Below are positions 50,546 through 62,640 of a stretch of DNA of 64,000 nucleotides, in pieces. Source of the stretch: Glycine soja (Eukaryota; Streptophyta; Magnoliopsida; Fabales; Fabaceae). Within the stretch, counting starts at the first letter, position 1. Each line of letters begins with the position of its first letter. The notes under the pieces were generated by a model, which saw only the letters and a program-made list of their open reading frames with translations, did not search any database and was not told the origin of the DNA. Both the position numbers and the translations under genes were made by a program. The stretch spans positions 8,310,501 through 8,374,500 of the forward strand of contig NC_041005.1 of the NCBI RefSeq assembly GCF_004193775.1. The letters run 5' to 3'.

Positions 50546-51085
50546 ATAACTTTAAAAAAAATTAAAAAATTAAATAATTTTTTTAATGTTTTTGTATTAT
50601 TTAGTTATATTTTTTAACATAATTGTATAAATACATTAAATAGTTTATTCATGTGTATAAAATATGAAAATTTAGATATAATTTATTATATATATGCTTA
50701 TCAATTTCAATGTAATATATTAGTATATGCACTAAAAAAATAATAAAATTGTGTCATAGTATATGTTAAAAACCATATTTATTGATATATCTACATACTT
50801 ATCTAGTGTAGAAGATTTTAAAATAAATTTAAACATTGAAGTTTTTAAAAATAATTATATTTATTTATAAATAATTAGAATTAGTTATAAGTGATAAAAT
50901 TCATATATTTTATTAAGAGATAAATTATTGTTACATGTATATAGAGGTATGAATTATTATATGTCAATTCGTATACCTATGAAATTTCATTAGTTGTCGT
51001 TAGTTCATCATTGTTTTTTTAATATTTTGTTAAGATAGATGAAAATCGATGGATATATGAGAGCATAATGTTGGAATAAGTTAAT

Positions 51086-52345
51086 ATGAATGAAGACAAT
51101 GGAGAGGAACCTAGTGTGTTTGAAATTATTGATTGTTCTGATGCATTTAATACTTCTTGGGTATTGATATGATTTTGTATTTTGTTAAAGTAAGTAAATG
51201 AATGTCCTAGGAAGACTAAACATGTATTATTCCTTTTGTAGGTATTTGCTACCCGTGAGGACGTATTGCAATGGGTTCATACTGTTGCGTATGATATTGG
51301 TTTTGTGGCTATGATAATAAGGTCAGACACATACAGGAAAGAAAGGAAAAACCTCATTTGTTTTAATTGGTTGTGAGAAAAGTGGAAAATACAAAACATA
51401 CAAGAAAGATCTAGTATGAACGGTGATTGACAGTCGAAAATGTGGGTGTCCCTTGAAGCAGGGTGCGAAACCAGTGTTGGGAGGTGAAGAGTGGATGATG
51501 AAGTTAATATGTGAGACTCATAATCATGCATTGGATAAGTCATTCGTTGGACATCCATATGTTGGTTGACTGACTGAGGATGAAAAGATTATTATTCGTG
51601 ATATGACAAAGTCAATGGTCAAACCAAAGAATATTATTCTCACTTTGAAGGAGCACAATGCCAACAGTTGCACAATAATGAAGCAACTATACAATGCAAG
51701 GTATACAACTAATGAAGCTTCTTGAATGCGATCAGTATATTCATTGGCATAGGTTGAAGAATGAAGATGTTGTACGTGATATATTTTGGACACATCCAGA
51801 TGCAGTGGAATTAAGCAATGCCTGTAATTTGGTATTTCTCATAGATAATACTTACAAAATAAACAAATACAAGCTACCGTTACTTAACCTTATTGGTGTA
51901 ACACCTACTGGATGACATTTTCAGCTGCATTTGCTTATTTGGAGGGAGAACATATAAATAATGTTGTCTGAGCTCTTGAATAGTTTAGAGATATTTTTTT
52001 GAGACGTGATGCAATCTCTTAAGTTATTGTTACTGATAGAGATTCAGCACTGATGAATGCAGTGAAAACTGTTTTCCCTAAGGCAACTAACTTGTTGTGT
52101 TGATTTCACATTGATTAGAATGTGAAGGCAAAATGTAAAATCCTTGTGGGTCAAAAAAATGCATGAGATTATGTGATGGAAGCATGAGGTAGTCTAGTGG
52201 ATTGTCTTAGTGAGCTAAAGTATGATGACTCTCTTATAAAGTTTGAAATTACTTGCTCACCATGAACAATGTTTGTTGACTATGTGAAACAAACATGGTT
52301 GATTCCCCACAAACAAAGATTTGGTAAACTATAGACGAATAAGAT
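51086..52345 (+). pseudogene. MULE transposase remnant in MULE-3
   Basis: The reading starts at ATG 51086 with MNEDNGEEPSVFEIIDCSDA, matching the MULE-1 transposase start. The FAR1-type segment follows (FATREDVLQWVHTVAYDIGF, then SRKCGC and ETHNHALDKSFVGHPYVG), then the DDE core with NACNLVFLIDNTYKINKY and TDRDSALMNAV. The first catalytic Asp, lost in MULE-1, is kept here. At least eight stops interrupt it. The SWIM finger and OTU domain are missing because of the internal deletion, so the gene breaks off before 52517. Confidence 0.85.
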
Positions 52346-52517
52346 AATACATATAGGAAACACAACAACTAACAAGTATGAAAATTGAAAATGTATATTT
52401 GTTTTAATAAGAACACATTAATGTATAAAAATAATTTTTTGTGTTTTTCAAATGCAGGGTTGAGTTTGCACATTAGGCCTTAAAGAGACTACTCTAGAAT
52501 AGCCTTAGAGACCTATG

Positions 52518-52738
52518 CATCAGCACCTAGATGATCCGTAACGGGCTCGTGAGGCTCCTCATGAACCTCGTCAGCAGCATGATCCATATGGTCAATACCC
52601 TCGACAACAGCTGTAGGTGTTCGTTATCTACGTGCTGATGTTGTCGGCCTTTGATGTTGAGGGACTTCTTCCTCATCACTAATAACCTGTTTACCTAAGG
52701 TTCTTCCTAAAACGACAAAATCCTTTGATTCTAACCAT
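52518..52738 (-). pseudogene. PMD gene 5' remnant in MULE-3
   Basis: On the minus strand an ATG at 52738 starts sequence closely matching the first 220 bases of the PMD gene of MULE-1 (ATGGTTAGAA, then TTAGGAAGAACCTTAGGTA, then CATGCTGCTGACGAGGTTCA). It has frameshifts. It stops at the deletion junction, so none of the PMD domain proper survives. Confidence 0.75.
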
Positions 52739-53603
52739 AATTTACCAATATTCATATTAATATCAATTAATGTCATCATTTAAATAATGATTCAATTTCA
52801 TATTTCATAACGAAAATATTTTCATTATATTACTCAAAAACTAACTAACAAAGTAACTAATAAATCTTCTAAAACCCTAATGTATTATTAAATGTAGTAT
52901 ATTTTAACAAATGTAATAAATAAAATTTAAATTAACATTAAATGATTAATCTAGCAGACTAAAATATATCATCAAAATCAAACTACAATTTTATTTTAAA
53001 TATTTTATAAATTACTATTTGATAATTCATAAATAAGTATTTAATTATTTTATAAAAAAATATTTTAATACTTTTACATATTCATAAATCAATGTAGAAA
53101 ATCATTTTTTTTTAATTTTTATACTTCAAATAACTATTTCTAGCAAAATAAAATATATGATTAAAATCAAAGTACAATTTTATTTTTAATTTTTAATAAA
53201 TGACTACTTCATTATTTTATAAATAACTATTTTAATACTTTTATATATTTATAAATGAATGAAGAAATCATTTTTATATTTTTTATACTTCAAATCACTA
53301 TTTATATAAATATTTAATAGTATTAATGCAATAATATTTATACAAACATATTAGTAAGAAAACATTTTTATTATACAATATCAACTATTTTTGTTTAAAT
53401 AAATTTTAAAACATATACATTATAGAAATTTGGAATTTTTGTTATTTAACTATTTTATAAATAACTATTTTAAATATATAAAATTATTAAAATATTTATT
53501 TATAATTAAATAACAACAAAATTTATACATTGATTTTTAAATAAACAAAATTATTAAATAAATAATTTCTTAAATAAAAAATATATTTAATATTAACAAA
53601 AAT

Positions 53604-53725
53604 ATGGATTGTGAATCAGTATAATCCATATAGATTGCCCGTTCATATGGGTTATACGAATTAGCCACCATACCGATTGTCAATTTGTACGGTCATATGG
53701 ATTTCCTTCACGCTTGTACCATACG
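53604..53725. repeat. MULE-3 right subterminal repeats
   Basis: Several copies of ATGGATTGTGAATC, ATCCATATAGATTG and ATACGGATTGGG-like words occur, the same family as the other subterminal arrays. Confidence 0.65.
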
Positions 53726-54740
53726 GATTGGGTTTAACAAAGTAAAAAAACAAACACAGACAGGACTCATGACAAGGAGGCGAGTTGGGATGGAAGGACT
53801 CGCGGCGCATCAAGGAGGGGAAGGAAGCATCAATGGTGTCACAGCGTAGCAGGAGAGAAAGAGGCATGAGTGAATGGTGTGTGGAGGGATGTGTGTATTT
53901 GATTTTTAACTGAAGGACAATTTCATCTTTTCACTACACTTGCTGGGTGTAGAAGAAATGGTGTTGGGTGCAGAAAAAAAGTCCCTCAAACAATAGGCTA
54001 TAATTGAACTCATAAATTAATAATACAAATATTTTAATTCAAATTAACAGTAAATACATTTTATTTTTAAATTATTTTAGAGAAATTAAATCTAAAACTT
54101 TCATGTAAATTTAGACTTGGGTAAAAAAGTAATACAATGCCATTGGATTAAATAAGTCTAAAATAAAATGTCAAATTTACTGTTAATTAAAGTTAAAAAA
54201 AAAAATACAACAACAGGTGTATGGATCCTCTACCGCCAATAGCCATGTAGAGCCATGTTGACTCTACAGTAATCATAGTAGGATATGAGGGATGTTCAAA
54301 TCCAAATTGATTCAAAATAAAAATTTAAAATAGGTTTGGTTTTGTTTAAATTTTCTGTTAAATGAAAATCAAACCTCTATGTTTTTAAGGTGTAGTTCAG
54401 ATGACTTTTTGATGAAAAAATAAACCAAATCCAATTACATAAATGCCCCTATATCACAAGCATTTGATTTAAATATAATCATTATAAAAAATATATTTAA
54501 ATATTTAATTATGAAAGATTTATAAAAGTGATTGACCATTTTTGGTCACTTTTACAAACTTTTTACTAAAATGGATTCTTTGTAAAAACAAATTACTAGA
54601 TGGGTCTGTTTTGATCAAAGTCCAGGATCAAACTAATAATTTGAGGACCTGACAGTCCAGTCCACAAAAAAGATGAAACAACAATTTTAAATAGTTTTTT
54701 CACCTCTGATCGTGTTTTTCACTAGATGATTACTTTAAAG

Positions 54741-54848
54741 GAAGTAACAATTCAAAATTATTGGTTTGTCATGTTAAAAGAAAGTAATAATTCAAAATTA
54801 TTGGTTTGTCACAAAAAAAATAACAATTTAAAATTATTGGTTTGTCAC
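54741..54848. repeat. Three-copy tandem repeat
   Basis: The core ACAATTCAAAATTATTGGTT followed by TGTCA occurs three times with small changes, about 40 bases apart. Confidence 0.85.
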
Positions 54849-55179
54849 GTCAACATTTATGTGCGTGCAACTTGAGTCCACGATAAAAAAATTCTAGAAT
54901 ATATGAATTAATATACGAATTAACACTTATTCAAGTACACATAAAAACAGTATGCTTAGCATTGAAACAACAATTTACATTAATGTGATTTATAACTGTA
55001 AATATAACTTTCTTTCAGTTTTCTTCACACTTTCAACATACGTTAAAAATTTGAGTATTTTCTTACCAATTTATTTTTATATGTTAAGAGATAGATGTCA
55101 TGCATTTGTATAACTAGATGAATATGTAATATATGTTTTTCTATTATATGATTATGTCTATTTTGTGAAGATTTATGTA

Positions 55180-55330
55180 ATATAATGACCAGCAAAATGA
55201 ATTTGATATTTCTGCATGTCCTTGTTGTGAGGAGACATCATATGGTGACCAACAAAATGAATTTGTTGTTTATGCACCGATGGGACATAGCCGGCTGCGA
55301 TGAGACAACACATGTTGACCAAGAACACAT
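55180..55330. repeat. Diverged tandem repeat of about 60 bp
   Basis: GTGACCAACAAAATGAATTTG-like words (trimmed) recur two to three times about 60 bases apart, with GAGGAGACATCA/GATGAGACAACA between them. Confidence 0.65.
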
Positions 55331-55549
55331 ATTTGCTTTTACATAACCAACATTTCAAGGTTGCTGTTTATTTGTAAGCTGGAACCAACAATTATAAATT
55401 GCTACTTTACGTGAGAGTTTTTCTTAATTTTTTTTGCAAAAAAATACATGACAGTGGAACAGTAAGCCAAAATAATACCAATGCCAGGAATTTGTTTTAG
55501 AATCAACCTTTAGCAAAAAAAAATTGTAAAAGCGACGCAAATGGGTCAA

Positions 55550-55714
55550 TCATTCAAGATTTATATGCTGCTGTAACAGTAGAGAATCTAAGTCGCAAAA
55601 GCAGAGCATAATGCTGAACAACACTGATAGCGCAACAAGTAAAATTAAAGTGAATGCCTCTCGTGGCTGCGTGTACACCGCAAATTGATTTGGAATAATA
55701 CTAGACTCGCTCAT
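55550..55714 (-). CDS. Possible 54-aa single-span membrane protein
   Basis: A minus-strand frame from the ATG at 55714 gives 54 aa: a polar start MSESSIIPNQFAVYTQPREA, one clear membrane helix (LILLVALSVLFSIMLCFC) and a short polar tail. The start context GCGCGATGAGC is good, and the frame is divergent from the argininosuccinate lyase gene, about 450 bases away. The frame stays open upstream to an ATG at 55846, but that part looks like leader. I do not recognise the family. Reality rests on composition and position only. Confidence 0.35.
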   Translation of the reverse strand: MSESSIIPNQFAVYTQPREAFTLILLVALSVLFSIMLCFCDLDSLLLQQHINLE

Positions 55715-55846
55715 CGCGCCCACTATTAATAACACCTTCCTCTGCCTTTCACACTCACTACACGATTTCCCAAACAAACCCACCACCTTGCAGCGCCGGA
55801 GCCTCCACCACGCCAAACGGCAGAGCCAACCCGCCCTTGAACACAA

Positions 55847-56165
55847 AACTGCACGCCAACCCTTAACGGTTCTGCTTCCACTTTCATTTTCCTAATTTCT
55901 TAATCCCTCAGTTCAAACTTAAACTATAATCCTTCTTAATTTAAATTTAAATTATAATTATAATGCTTCTATTTGGGCATCATCAGGTGGGCCAAGCGTC
56001 CAGAGTAGATGGACCATTTGCTTTTTTTAAGTGCTTTTTTTGTTGGGACTAATAATATAAAATAACTAAGAGGCTTAAACATAATAAATACAAATTACAA
56101 GAAGCCCACAGAGGCGCATAGCACAGTTATTACTCTTTCAAAACCCTGAAAATCTAAAATCAGCC
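55847..56165. promoter_or_regulatory. Region upstream of argininosuccinate lyase
   Basis: Intergenic sequence that must contain the lyase promoter and 5' untranslated region, and possibly the promoter of the small divergent frame. No specific element could be fixed. Confidence 0.4.
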
Positions 56166-59100
56166 ATGGGTTCAATAGGTACGGTGTGTTCAAGCTTCAT
56201 TACAGCACCTCCGTCGTCATCTTCCCTCTCCAGAACAACTCCTTCGTTCTGCTGCGCATTTCCTTCTCGTAGAATCATCATCAAGCCAAGAATGGGTCCA
56301 TATCCGGCCCAGGCCCAGCCCAAGGAGGCCAAGCTCTGGGGTGGCAGGTTCGAGGAGGGCGTAACCGACGTTGTAGAGAGGTTCACCGAGTCGATCTCCT
56401 TCGACAAGCAGCTCTACAAACAAGACATCATGGGAAGCAGAGCACACGCTACAATGCTCGCTCACCAGGTCTGTTGCAAACGCATCCACTCTACTACTAA
56501 TTCAACACTGAACAATACGAATGCTTATTAGTTCTTTTTGTTGTTGTTGTTGTTGTTAGGGTTTGATAACCGTGAGTGACAGAGACTCCATTCTCCAAGG
56601 TTTGGACGAAATAGAGAGGCGCATTGAGAATGGAGAGTTCAATTGGAGAGCTGACAGGGAGGATGTTCACATGAACATTGAGGCCGCGCTCACCGACTTG
56701 ATCGGTGAGCCTGCCAAGAAGCTCCACACTGCACGGAGCCGGAACGATCAGGTCTTGACGGATTTTCGCCTCTGGTGTCGCGACGCCATTGACAAGATCC
56801 TCGTGAGCATGAAACAGCTTCAGGTCTCACTGATCACCCTGGCTTTGAACAATGAGGGTCTCATTGTTCCTGGTTATACTCACTTGCAGCGCGCTCAGCC
56901 GGTTTTGCTGCAGCATCTTCTGTTGGCTTATGTTGAGGAGGTTTGCTCGCAATTTGGACCTTGTTTGTTTACTGTTTTTGAAAATAGTTTGTCTCCACAG
57001 AACATCTGAAAGTGTTTAACTCTTGAATACATCACTGTATTTTAACAGTTTGTCTCCTTAGCGCTTGAGGAAAACAGAAGAAGAGGATGAGAAAACATTT
57101 CCCAGCTGTTTCTATTTTTTAGCTTTTAGAAACACTTGGTTTGGAAACATTTTTTTCAAAACTTAATAGATTGATTGCTGAGAAGTGTGAATTTTTTTCA
57201 GAAAACAGTGTTGTTCATCAAATTTATGTGTCTTGCCAACTTCAAAGTATCTCATGTTAACACTATTAGGAGAGGAGAGGAGAGGAGTTCAACAGCTGAG
57301 CGGGGCCGTTCTTATATTGGCGTACATGAAGTGTTCTGTTCTATTGATTTTTTAAAACTTTGATTACCAGTCATTAGGCATTATATTTTCTAGTCAAACA
57401 TTGCTGGAGAACACGTTTAACATTATTGTTGTTTGCTGTTGCTGTTAAAAAGTATGCACTATCCAATTTATTCATTCACTTTGGAAGGAAGCAACCTGGA
57501 TTTTGGGAATAGTTTTTGCACTCATCTGGTTTATTGACTGTAGACATTATTTATTATGCAGATTGAACGTGATGCTGGTCGTTTGGTAGATTGTAGGGCT
57601 AGGATGAATTTCTGCCCCTTAGGAGCTTGTGCCTTGGCTGGTACAGGGCTTCCTATTGATCGATTCATGACTTCTGAAGCTTTAGGATTTACGGCTCCCT
57701 TGAGGAATAGGTATCTCACTTCATTTTATTTTGTGTGAAGTCAATCTATGCAATTATGCCTGGCACGGGATTTGGTTTTAGATCTTCATTTACTTTCTAA
57801 CTGATTTTACATTGTTATGTTAAATAGTATAGATGCAGTTTCAGACCGAGATTTTGTGCTGGAGTTTCTTTCTGCTAATGCCATCACAGCCGTGCATCTT
57901 TCTCGGCTTGGTGAAGAGTGGGTATTGTGGGCTTCAGAGGAATTTGGATTCATCACACCAAGCGACTCTGTTTCAACCGGAAGTAGTATAATGCCTCAGA
58001 AAAAGAATCCAGATCCGATGGAACTTGTTCGAGGGAAGTCTGCCAGGGTCATAGGGGATCTTGTTACTCTTCTCACATTGTGCAAAGGACTTCCTCATGC
58101 TTACAACCGTGATTTGCAGGTGGCTAAAGAATAAAAAATTAGTTTACCTTTTCTCATTTTGCATTTATTCTTTGCCCGTGTTTTCCTGCATTTATTTGTT
58201 TTCTTTCTGCACTATTTTATCTATGAGATTCATTAAAAAAAGTTGCTTCCTGGAAGTAGGAAGACAAAGAACCAGTGTTTGACAGCGTTAAAACAATTTT
58301 GGGGATGCTTGAAGTATCAGCAGAATTTGCTCTAAAAATTACTTTCAATCGGGAAAGAATACAAAAGGCATTACCTGCTGGTCATCTTGATGCAACCACA
58401 CTAGCTGATTATCTTGTTAACAAGGTAAGCCACTTTCACTGATCTGCCTTCTCTCAATAAGCATTCTGTTTGTAATAAAAAAATTGTGAGATTGAAAGCA
58501 CAACAACCCATCTGGTGGAAAATTAATAGCAATCTGCATGTCACTGTCCAAGTTTGGATTTGAACTCATCTCAATTCCCACTCCATGTGGCCCTGTGCTT
58601 CAACAGAAAGCAAAATCAAGCACATTCCTCCCTCCCCATCCCCAGAATCCAATTGAGTGAAGGAAATAAATGTTTACGAAGTTTAGATCTAGTCATGTTT
58701 CAGACACTGAATACAATAATAAATTACTTTGGGCAATGCTTTTCATGTTCATTATGGTCAGTACTCAGCCATTGTCTTTGGTACATGCTCCCATTACCAG
58801 CCTATCCAGTTTTCACCTTTTAGGATTAGATGTCTAAACAATGAGGGCCATTTTATTTTTTTAAACATATAACACCCCTCCCCCTCCCCTAAAAAAGGAC
58901 TCGTGCATCTACATCCACGTCATCAGGATTCTGTCATAGAGGTTCACATGCTTCCCTAAAAAAGGCCTTTGTCATGGCCCAATTTGGTCTTCACCATTTC
59001 AGTATGAAACATGTAGATGTTTTAGTTTGGCAAGCATTGACATGTGGTAGCAAATATAGACATGCTGCCTTGTATATTCATAAATTCACAATATTTCTGG

Positions 59101-59506
59101 ACTCATTGCTCATTGGTGCTAGCTTTTATGTTCCAACTGTATCAGATGATTCTTTTTCTTCTATTAAGAACTTCTAATTTTTGAACTATGTCTTTCCTAT
59201 TTTCCTTTCTTAGTTGTACAACTTTGCCTCAATTCCTACTCTTCTTTCGCATTTCAGGGTGTGCCATTTAGAACGTCTCACGATATTGCTGGAAAATCTG
59301 TTGCTTTATGTACGTTGAAGAACTGCCAACTGCTGGACTTAAGCCTTGATGAGCTGAGAAGTATAAATCCAGTCTTTGAGGAGGATGTGTATGAATTTCT
59401 TGGAGTAGAAAATGCGATTAAGAAATTTGTCTCTTATGGCTCCACCGGGTCAGCATGTGTTGCCAGCCAACTTGATTATTGGTTGAAAAAACTTGAAATG
59501 AAGTGA
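56166..59506 (+). CDS. ASL: Argininosuccinate lyase, plastid
   Basis: Six exons (56166-56468, 56560-56940, 57562-57710, 57828-58119, 58260-58424, 59258-59506) join in frame to 512 aa. The enzyme splits argininosuccinate into arginine and fumarate, the last step of arginine synthesis, in plastids. The first 50 or so residues are Ser-rich with few acids, a chloroplast transit peptide. The mature part starts at KLWGGRF. Fumarase/lyase superfamily motifs are present: [21 protein letters not shown], and the signature [12 protein letters not shown] (about 328-339). The C-terminus ends [11 protein letters not shown]. All catalytic regions look intact and all junctions are GT-AG. Length agrees with plant ASL including the transit peptide. 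Confidence 0.97.
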
Positions 59507-60828
59507 AGATTACCCTAATGTCATGAAATTCTCATCGTGCTAGGGAAGCCAATTCCTAAAACATGGAATAATAGCTCACTGCCTTGCCAAAGTTGCTGGA
59601 ACACGTAATTCTGGAATCAACCAAGATGATACCTTTGAGTATTTGAAGCGTGCGAGAGCATTAGTTGTTATATGCAAATTAGTCAGGGTTATGTACTTTC
59701 AGAATCAAATGTGCCATGCCGTAAGTTATGAGTTTTTTGCATTTTACATTACCTCCTGTTCGACTGTAATTTTAGCATGTCGAATGAATTTTGTGTAGCT
59801 TTTAATGAAATAAACTCATCTTTAGCACCCATACGGCTAGAGTTGTGATGTGTTGATTGGAAAAAAAGAAAGGTTAAATTTTATATGGTTGAGCGGTATG
59901 GTAAATTATACCCATGATTAGCATTATTATAAATATCATAATCAGCATAATATTTTTTCTTAAATTGCCACTTTTATTTATATTATATTCTTTAATTATG
60001 ATTTATAAGCAATAACTCAACATAAAATTGCAGGGGGCAAAAGACAATTTAGATTTTTTTTTCATTGCCTTCTAGTTTAAATTTGGAAAGGGACAAAGCT
60101 TGACTTGTGTTGCAGAAATGTTAAAATGGAAAAAATACAGGTAGGCGAAGTTTGGTTGCATTTAGCCTATAGTTGAGCATCCATGAATGCTGACTTCTTA
60201 TGTTATAAAAAGGGCTTTACTTTTGATGGTTAGATTTTAGTATTTAATTAAAATTCATGTAAAACTTGTTGATTTTTGTAATAATTATTGTTTTTGTTAT
60301 ATTTGTAATAATTAATGTAAAATCACACTTTAAGTCATTTTTAATTCTTTGACACTTTTTTTTTTTAATATTTATAGTTTGTGCAAATTAAACCTTTATT
60401 TTTGTAATAATCGTTTCTCTTCAAGATAAAGGATTTTAATGTTTTAAAATTTGTAATCACTTTCTCTTTAAGGAAAGGTTGTTGTGTTAATAATTAAAAA
60501 AATATAAATTAAAATATACAAACACATGTATTTGTCTTTTTTAGTTTAAAAATATCTTCAAAATTAGTTTAATTAATGAAATATTATTGGATAATGATTT
60601 GTAAATATTTTGTTATATTTAATGTTAAAAATTAAATTAGTCATTTCAAAATTTGGTTTTTAATTCATCAGTTTGAAAATAAAAAACTAAGACCAAATAT
60701 CCGGGGGGAGGGGGCTAAGAGACCAAAAGCATTTTTTTGAGTTTAACTATGTAATTTGATCTTACTAAATTTCAAACACTATCTAGAACAAACTTACAGA
60801 TTTTTTTATACCATGTAAGTTGACACTG
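59507..60828. other. ASL 3' UTR and AT-rich intergenic DNA
   Basis: The 3' untranslated region probably ends near 59830, after AATGAAATAAAC at about 59803. The rest is AT-rich with no recognised gene; a G-rich patch (CCGGGGGGAGGGGG) is at about 60701. Confidence 0.5.
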
Positions 60829-61038
60829 TGGGATCATTCTTAGAGATGAGGATGAAATTTTTATTTGTGGTTTGGTTCTTGCTCTATTTTAAAAGTTAAG
60901 TTTTGGAGTATTTTTCATGGCCGTAAGCTTGTCTGGGGTTGAAGTTTTCTTCGGATTAGAGTATATTTGGACTCCAAAATTGTTGCGGATCTCTCAACCA
61001 AAAGATGTTATATTTCTCATCCTTTTACAATTTGGTAA
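60829..61038 (+). pseudogene. RNase H-like domain remnant beside MULE-4
   Basis: The frame reads GIILRDEDEIFICGLVLAL (matching G-RD-G-F-CG of RVT_3 RNase H). After frame changes it reads LGLKFSSD and RVYLDSKIVADLSTKRCY, matching the GL and LDSK..V..L blocks. It ends where MULE-4 begins. It is frameshifted and lacks its C-terminus in this window. Confidence 0.6.
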
Positions 61039-62094
61039 AGGGATTTTTTTCCTCGTAAAATTCCTTCACTTAATTTTTTAAAACAAGTCTCCTCTTCCCT
61101 ACACTTAACCCATCTCGTGTCTGTTGTTTTAATTGTTGTTATGTGACACCCTTTATCTCATACATATAACTACTAATAATTAAAGAAATAAAAATATAGA
61201 ATTAATTAAAAGTTTTAAAATACATTTAAATAAAAGCATTTCAAAGGATAAAATGACTCACATTTATTTTTCTAACATCATAATAGAACTTGTCTAAATA
61301 AATAATAAAATCATCTCAGCTCAAAACAAGGTTGTCCAACACTTTATGCAATTAATATAGAAACCTATACCCCAATGTCATATCCTATCTGAGCATTGTG
61401 TTCCAGCATCCTCTAGCATGGGGTTCTCCATAGTCATCCACCTAACCATCTGTTCCCACGAACACAAAGTTCGAGATTATCACAAGATCCAAACACAAAT
61501 AGCACACGAGGAGTGAGTTATCACATTTCTAACTAATAGAGAGAAACATGACAACATAAATATACATATCATATAAATGAGATACAACTTACTTAAATTA
61601 AATTCATGTCATTCCACCACTTTGTTGCGTAACATCACATCACAACATAACACGTCTCATTCATTTTCACATTATTCACGTACTCAAGGATCAAAATATC
61701 ACTAAATCAATCAATATCAATCAATACACAAGCGTTATGCAACAAATATACTAAGACTCAATCCTATATGCAATGTGGTACCATGTCAGAGAAAAACCTT
61801 ACCGGGCGCCTAGGAGTACAAGACAAACCACACAATAGTAAGTTAGGTCACTCTTACTAGGTAAAATCACAGGGAGACTAGTCAGGGTCACACTTTTTTG
61901 CGAGAATTCTCCAACCATTTGGGATCGGCACAGGCTTACAGGAGCACTCAAATCAGGTGTATTTACCCCCAAGGCCTACACTCTGAAGAGTCTGTCAGGG
62001 TCTCTCCCTCCTAATTCAGGTCCAACCCAAAAAACATTTCAAAACACACACTCTATCTATGAACTGTATAAAACACACGACTCCTCAATTGTTC

Positions 62095-62255
62095 TCAAAA
62101 TAATTTTATCTCATTGTGCTTGTGATTAAACTCGTCGGGTCCCCACAATGGTTCTCATCATACTTGTCGCGCATTAACTCGTCGCCCTTAAAGGGTCTTA
62201 TAATCGTGTAATTGTATAGTTCATAGCTCACAACTCAATGTAAAGAACATCTCAA

Positions 62256-62316
<61 letters not shown>

Positions 62317-62640
62317 CAAGTCAATACATACTCAATTTATCACATACACTCGGTCTCAATCACAATGGTATAATTCCAAAGTAGCATGTTATCACACCTT
62401 ATGAATCATATACACTTTACCTATGAACTATGCAATACACACAACTACTCAATTATTTTCAAAATTAATTTAACTCATTGCGCCTCAAAGTGATTCAACT
62501 TGTCGGGTTCTCACAGTGGATCCCATCACAATATTCGTCGCGCAAAAACTTGTCGCCCTTAAAGGGTCTTACAATTGTGTGATTGCACAGTTCATAGCTC
62601 ACAACTCAATACATACAACATCTCAATACACATGTATCTC
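62095..62640. repeat. Two direct repeats of about 170 bp inside the LTR
   Basis: A segment containing CGTCGCCCTTAAAGGGTCTTA (trimmed) and TCATAGCTCACAACTCAAT occurs at about 62100-62260 and again at about 62460-62620. The copies are clearly related with substitutions, and an AT microsatellite lies between them. Confidence 0.8.
62259..62314. repeat. (AT)n microsatellite
   Basis: A run of about 28 AT dinucleotides, seen directly. Confidence 0.95.

Larger units (their letters stand above)
50109..53985. mobile_element. MULE-3: reversed, internally deleted copy of the MULE-1 type
   Basis: The left end (GGGTTTTTCTTCCTGCACCC, then CTTCTACACCCAAC) and the right end (GCTGGGTGTAGAAGAAATGG, then GGGTGCAGAAAAAAAGTCCC) are inverted repeats of the family. 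Inside, the transposase reads plus and the PMD start reads minus, the mirror image of MULE-1. The two meet near 52517, about 3.7 kb shorter than in MULE-1, which accounts for the 3.9 kb length. Subterminal repeats occur at 50400-50545 and 53604-53725. No clean 9-bp target duplication was found. Confidence 0.85.
53986..55549. other. AT-rich intergenic DNA with two small tandem arrays
   Basis: No gene is supported. Tandem arrays at 54741-54848 and 55180-55330 are listed separately. A short frame on the minus strand across the second array follows the repeat and is not credible. Confidence 0.5.

Noticed and set aside
51277..51793. Two minus-strand frames inside MULE-3
   Set aside because: They are antisense to the transposase remnant, whose motifs are read on the plus strand.
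50100..53995. 9-bp target duplication for MULE-3
   Set aside because: The flanks (ATATCAAAA on the left, TCAAACAAT on the right) share only a short TCAAA word at different offsets; no convincing duplication could be set.
55173..55358. 61-aa minus-strand frame
   Set aside because: It simply translates the local tandem repeat of about 60 bases.
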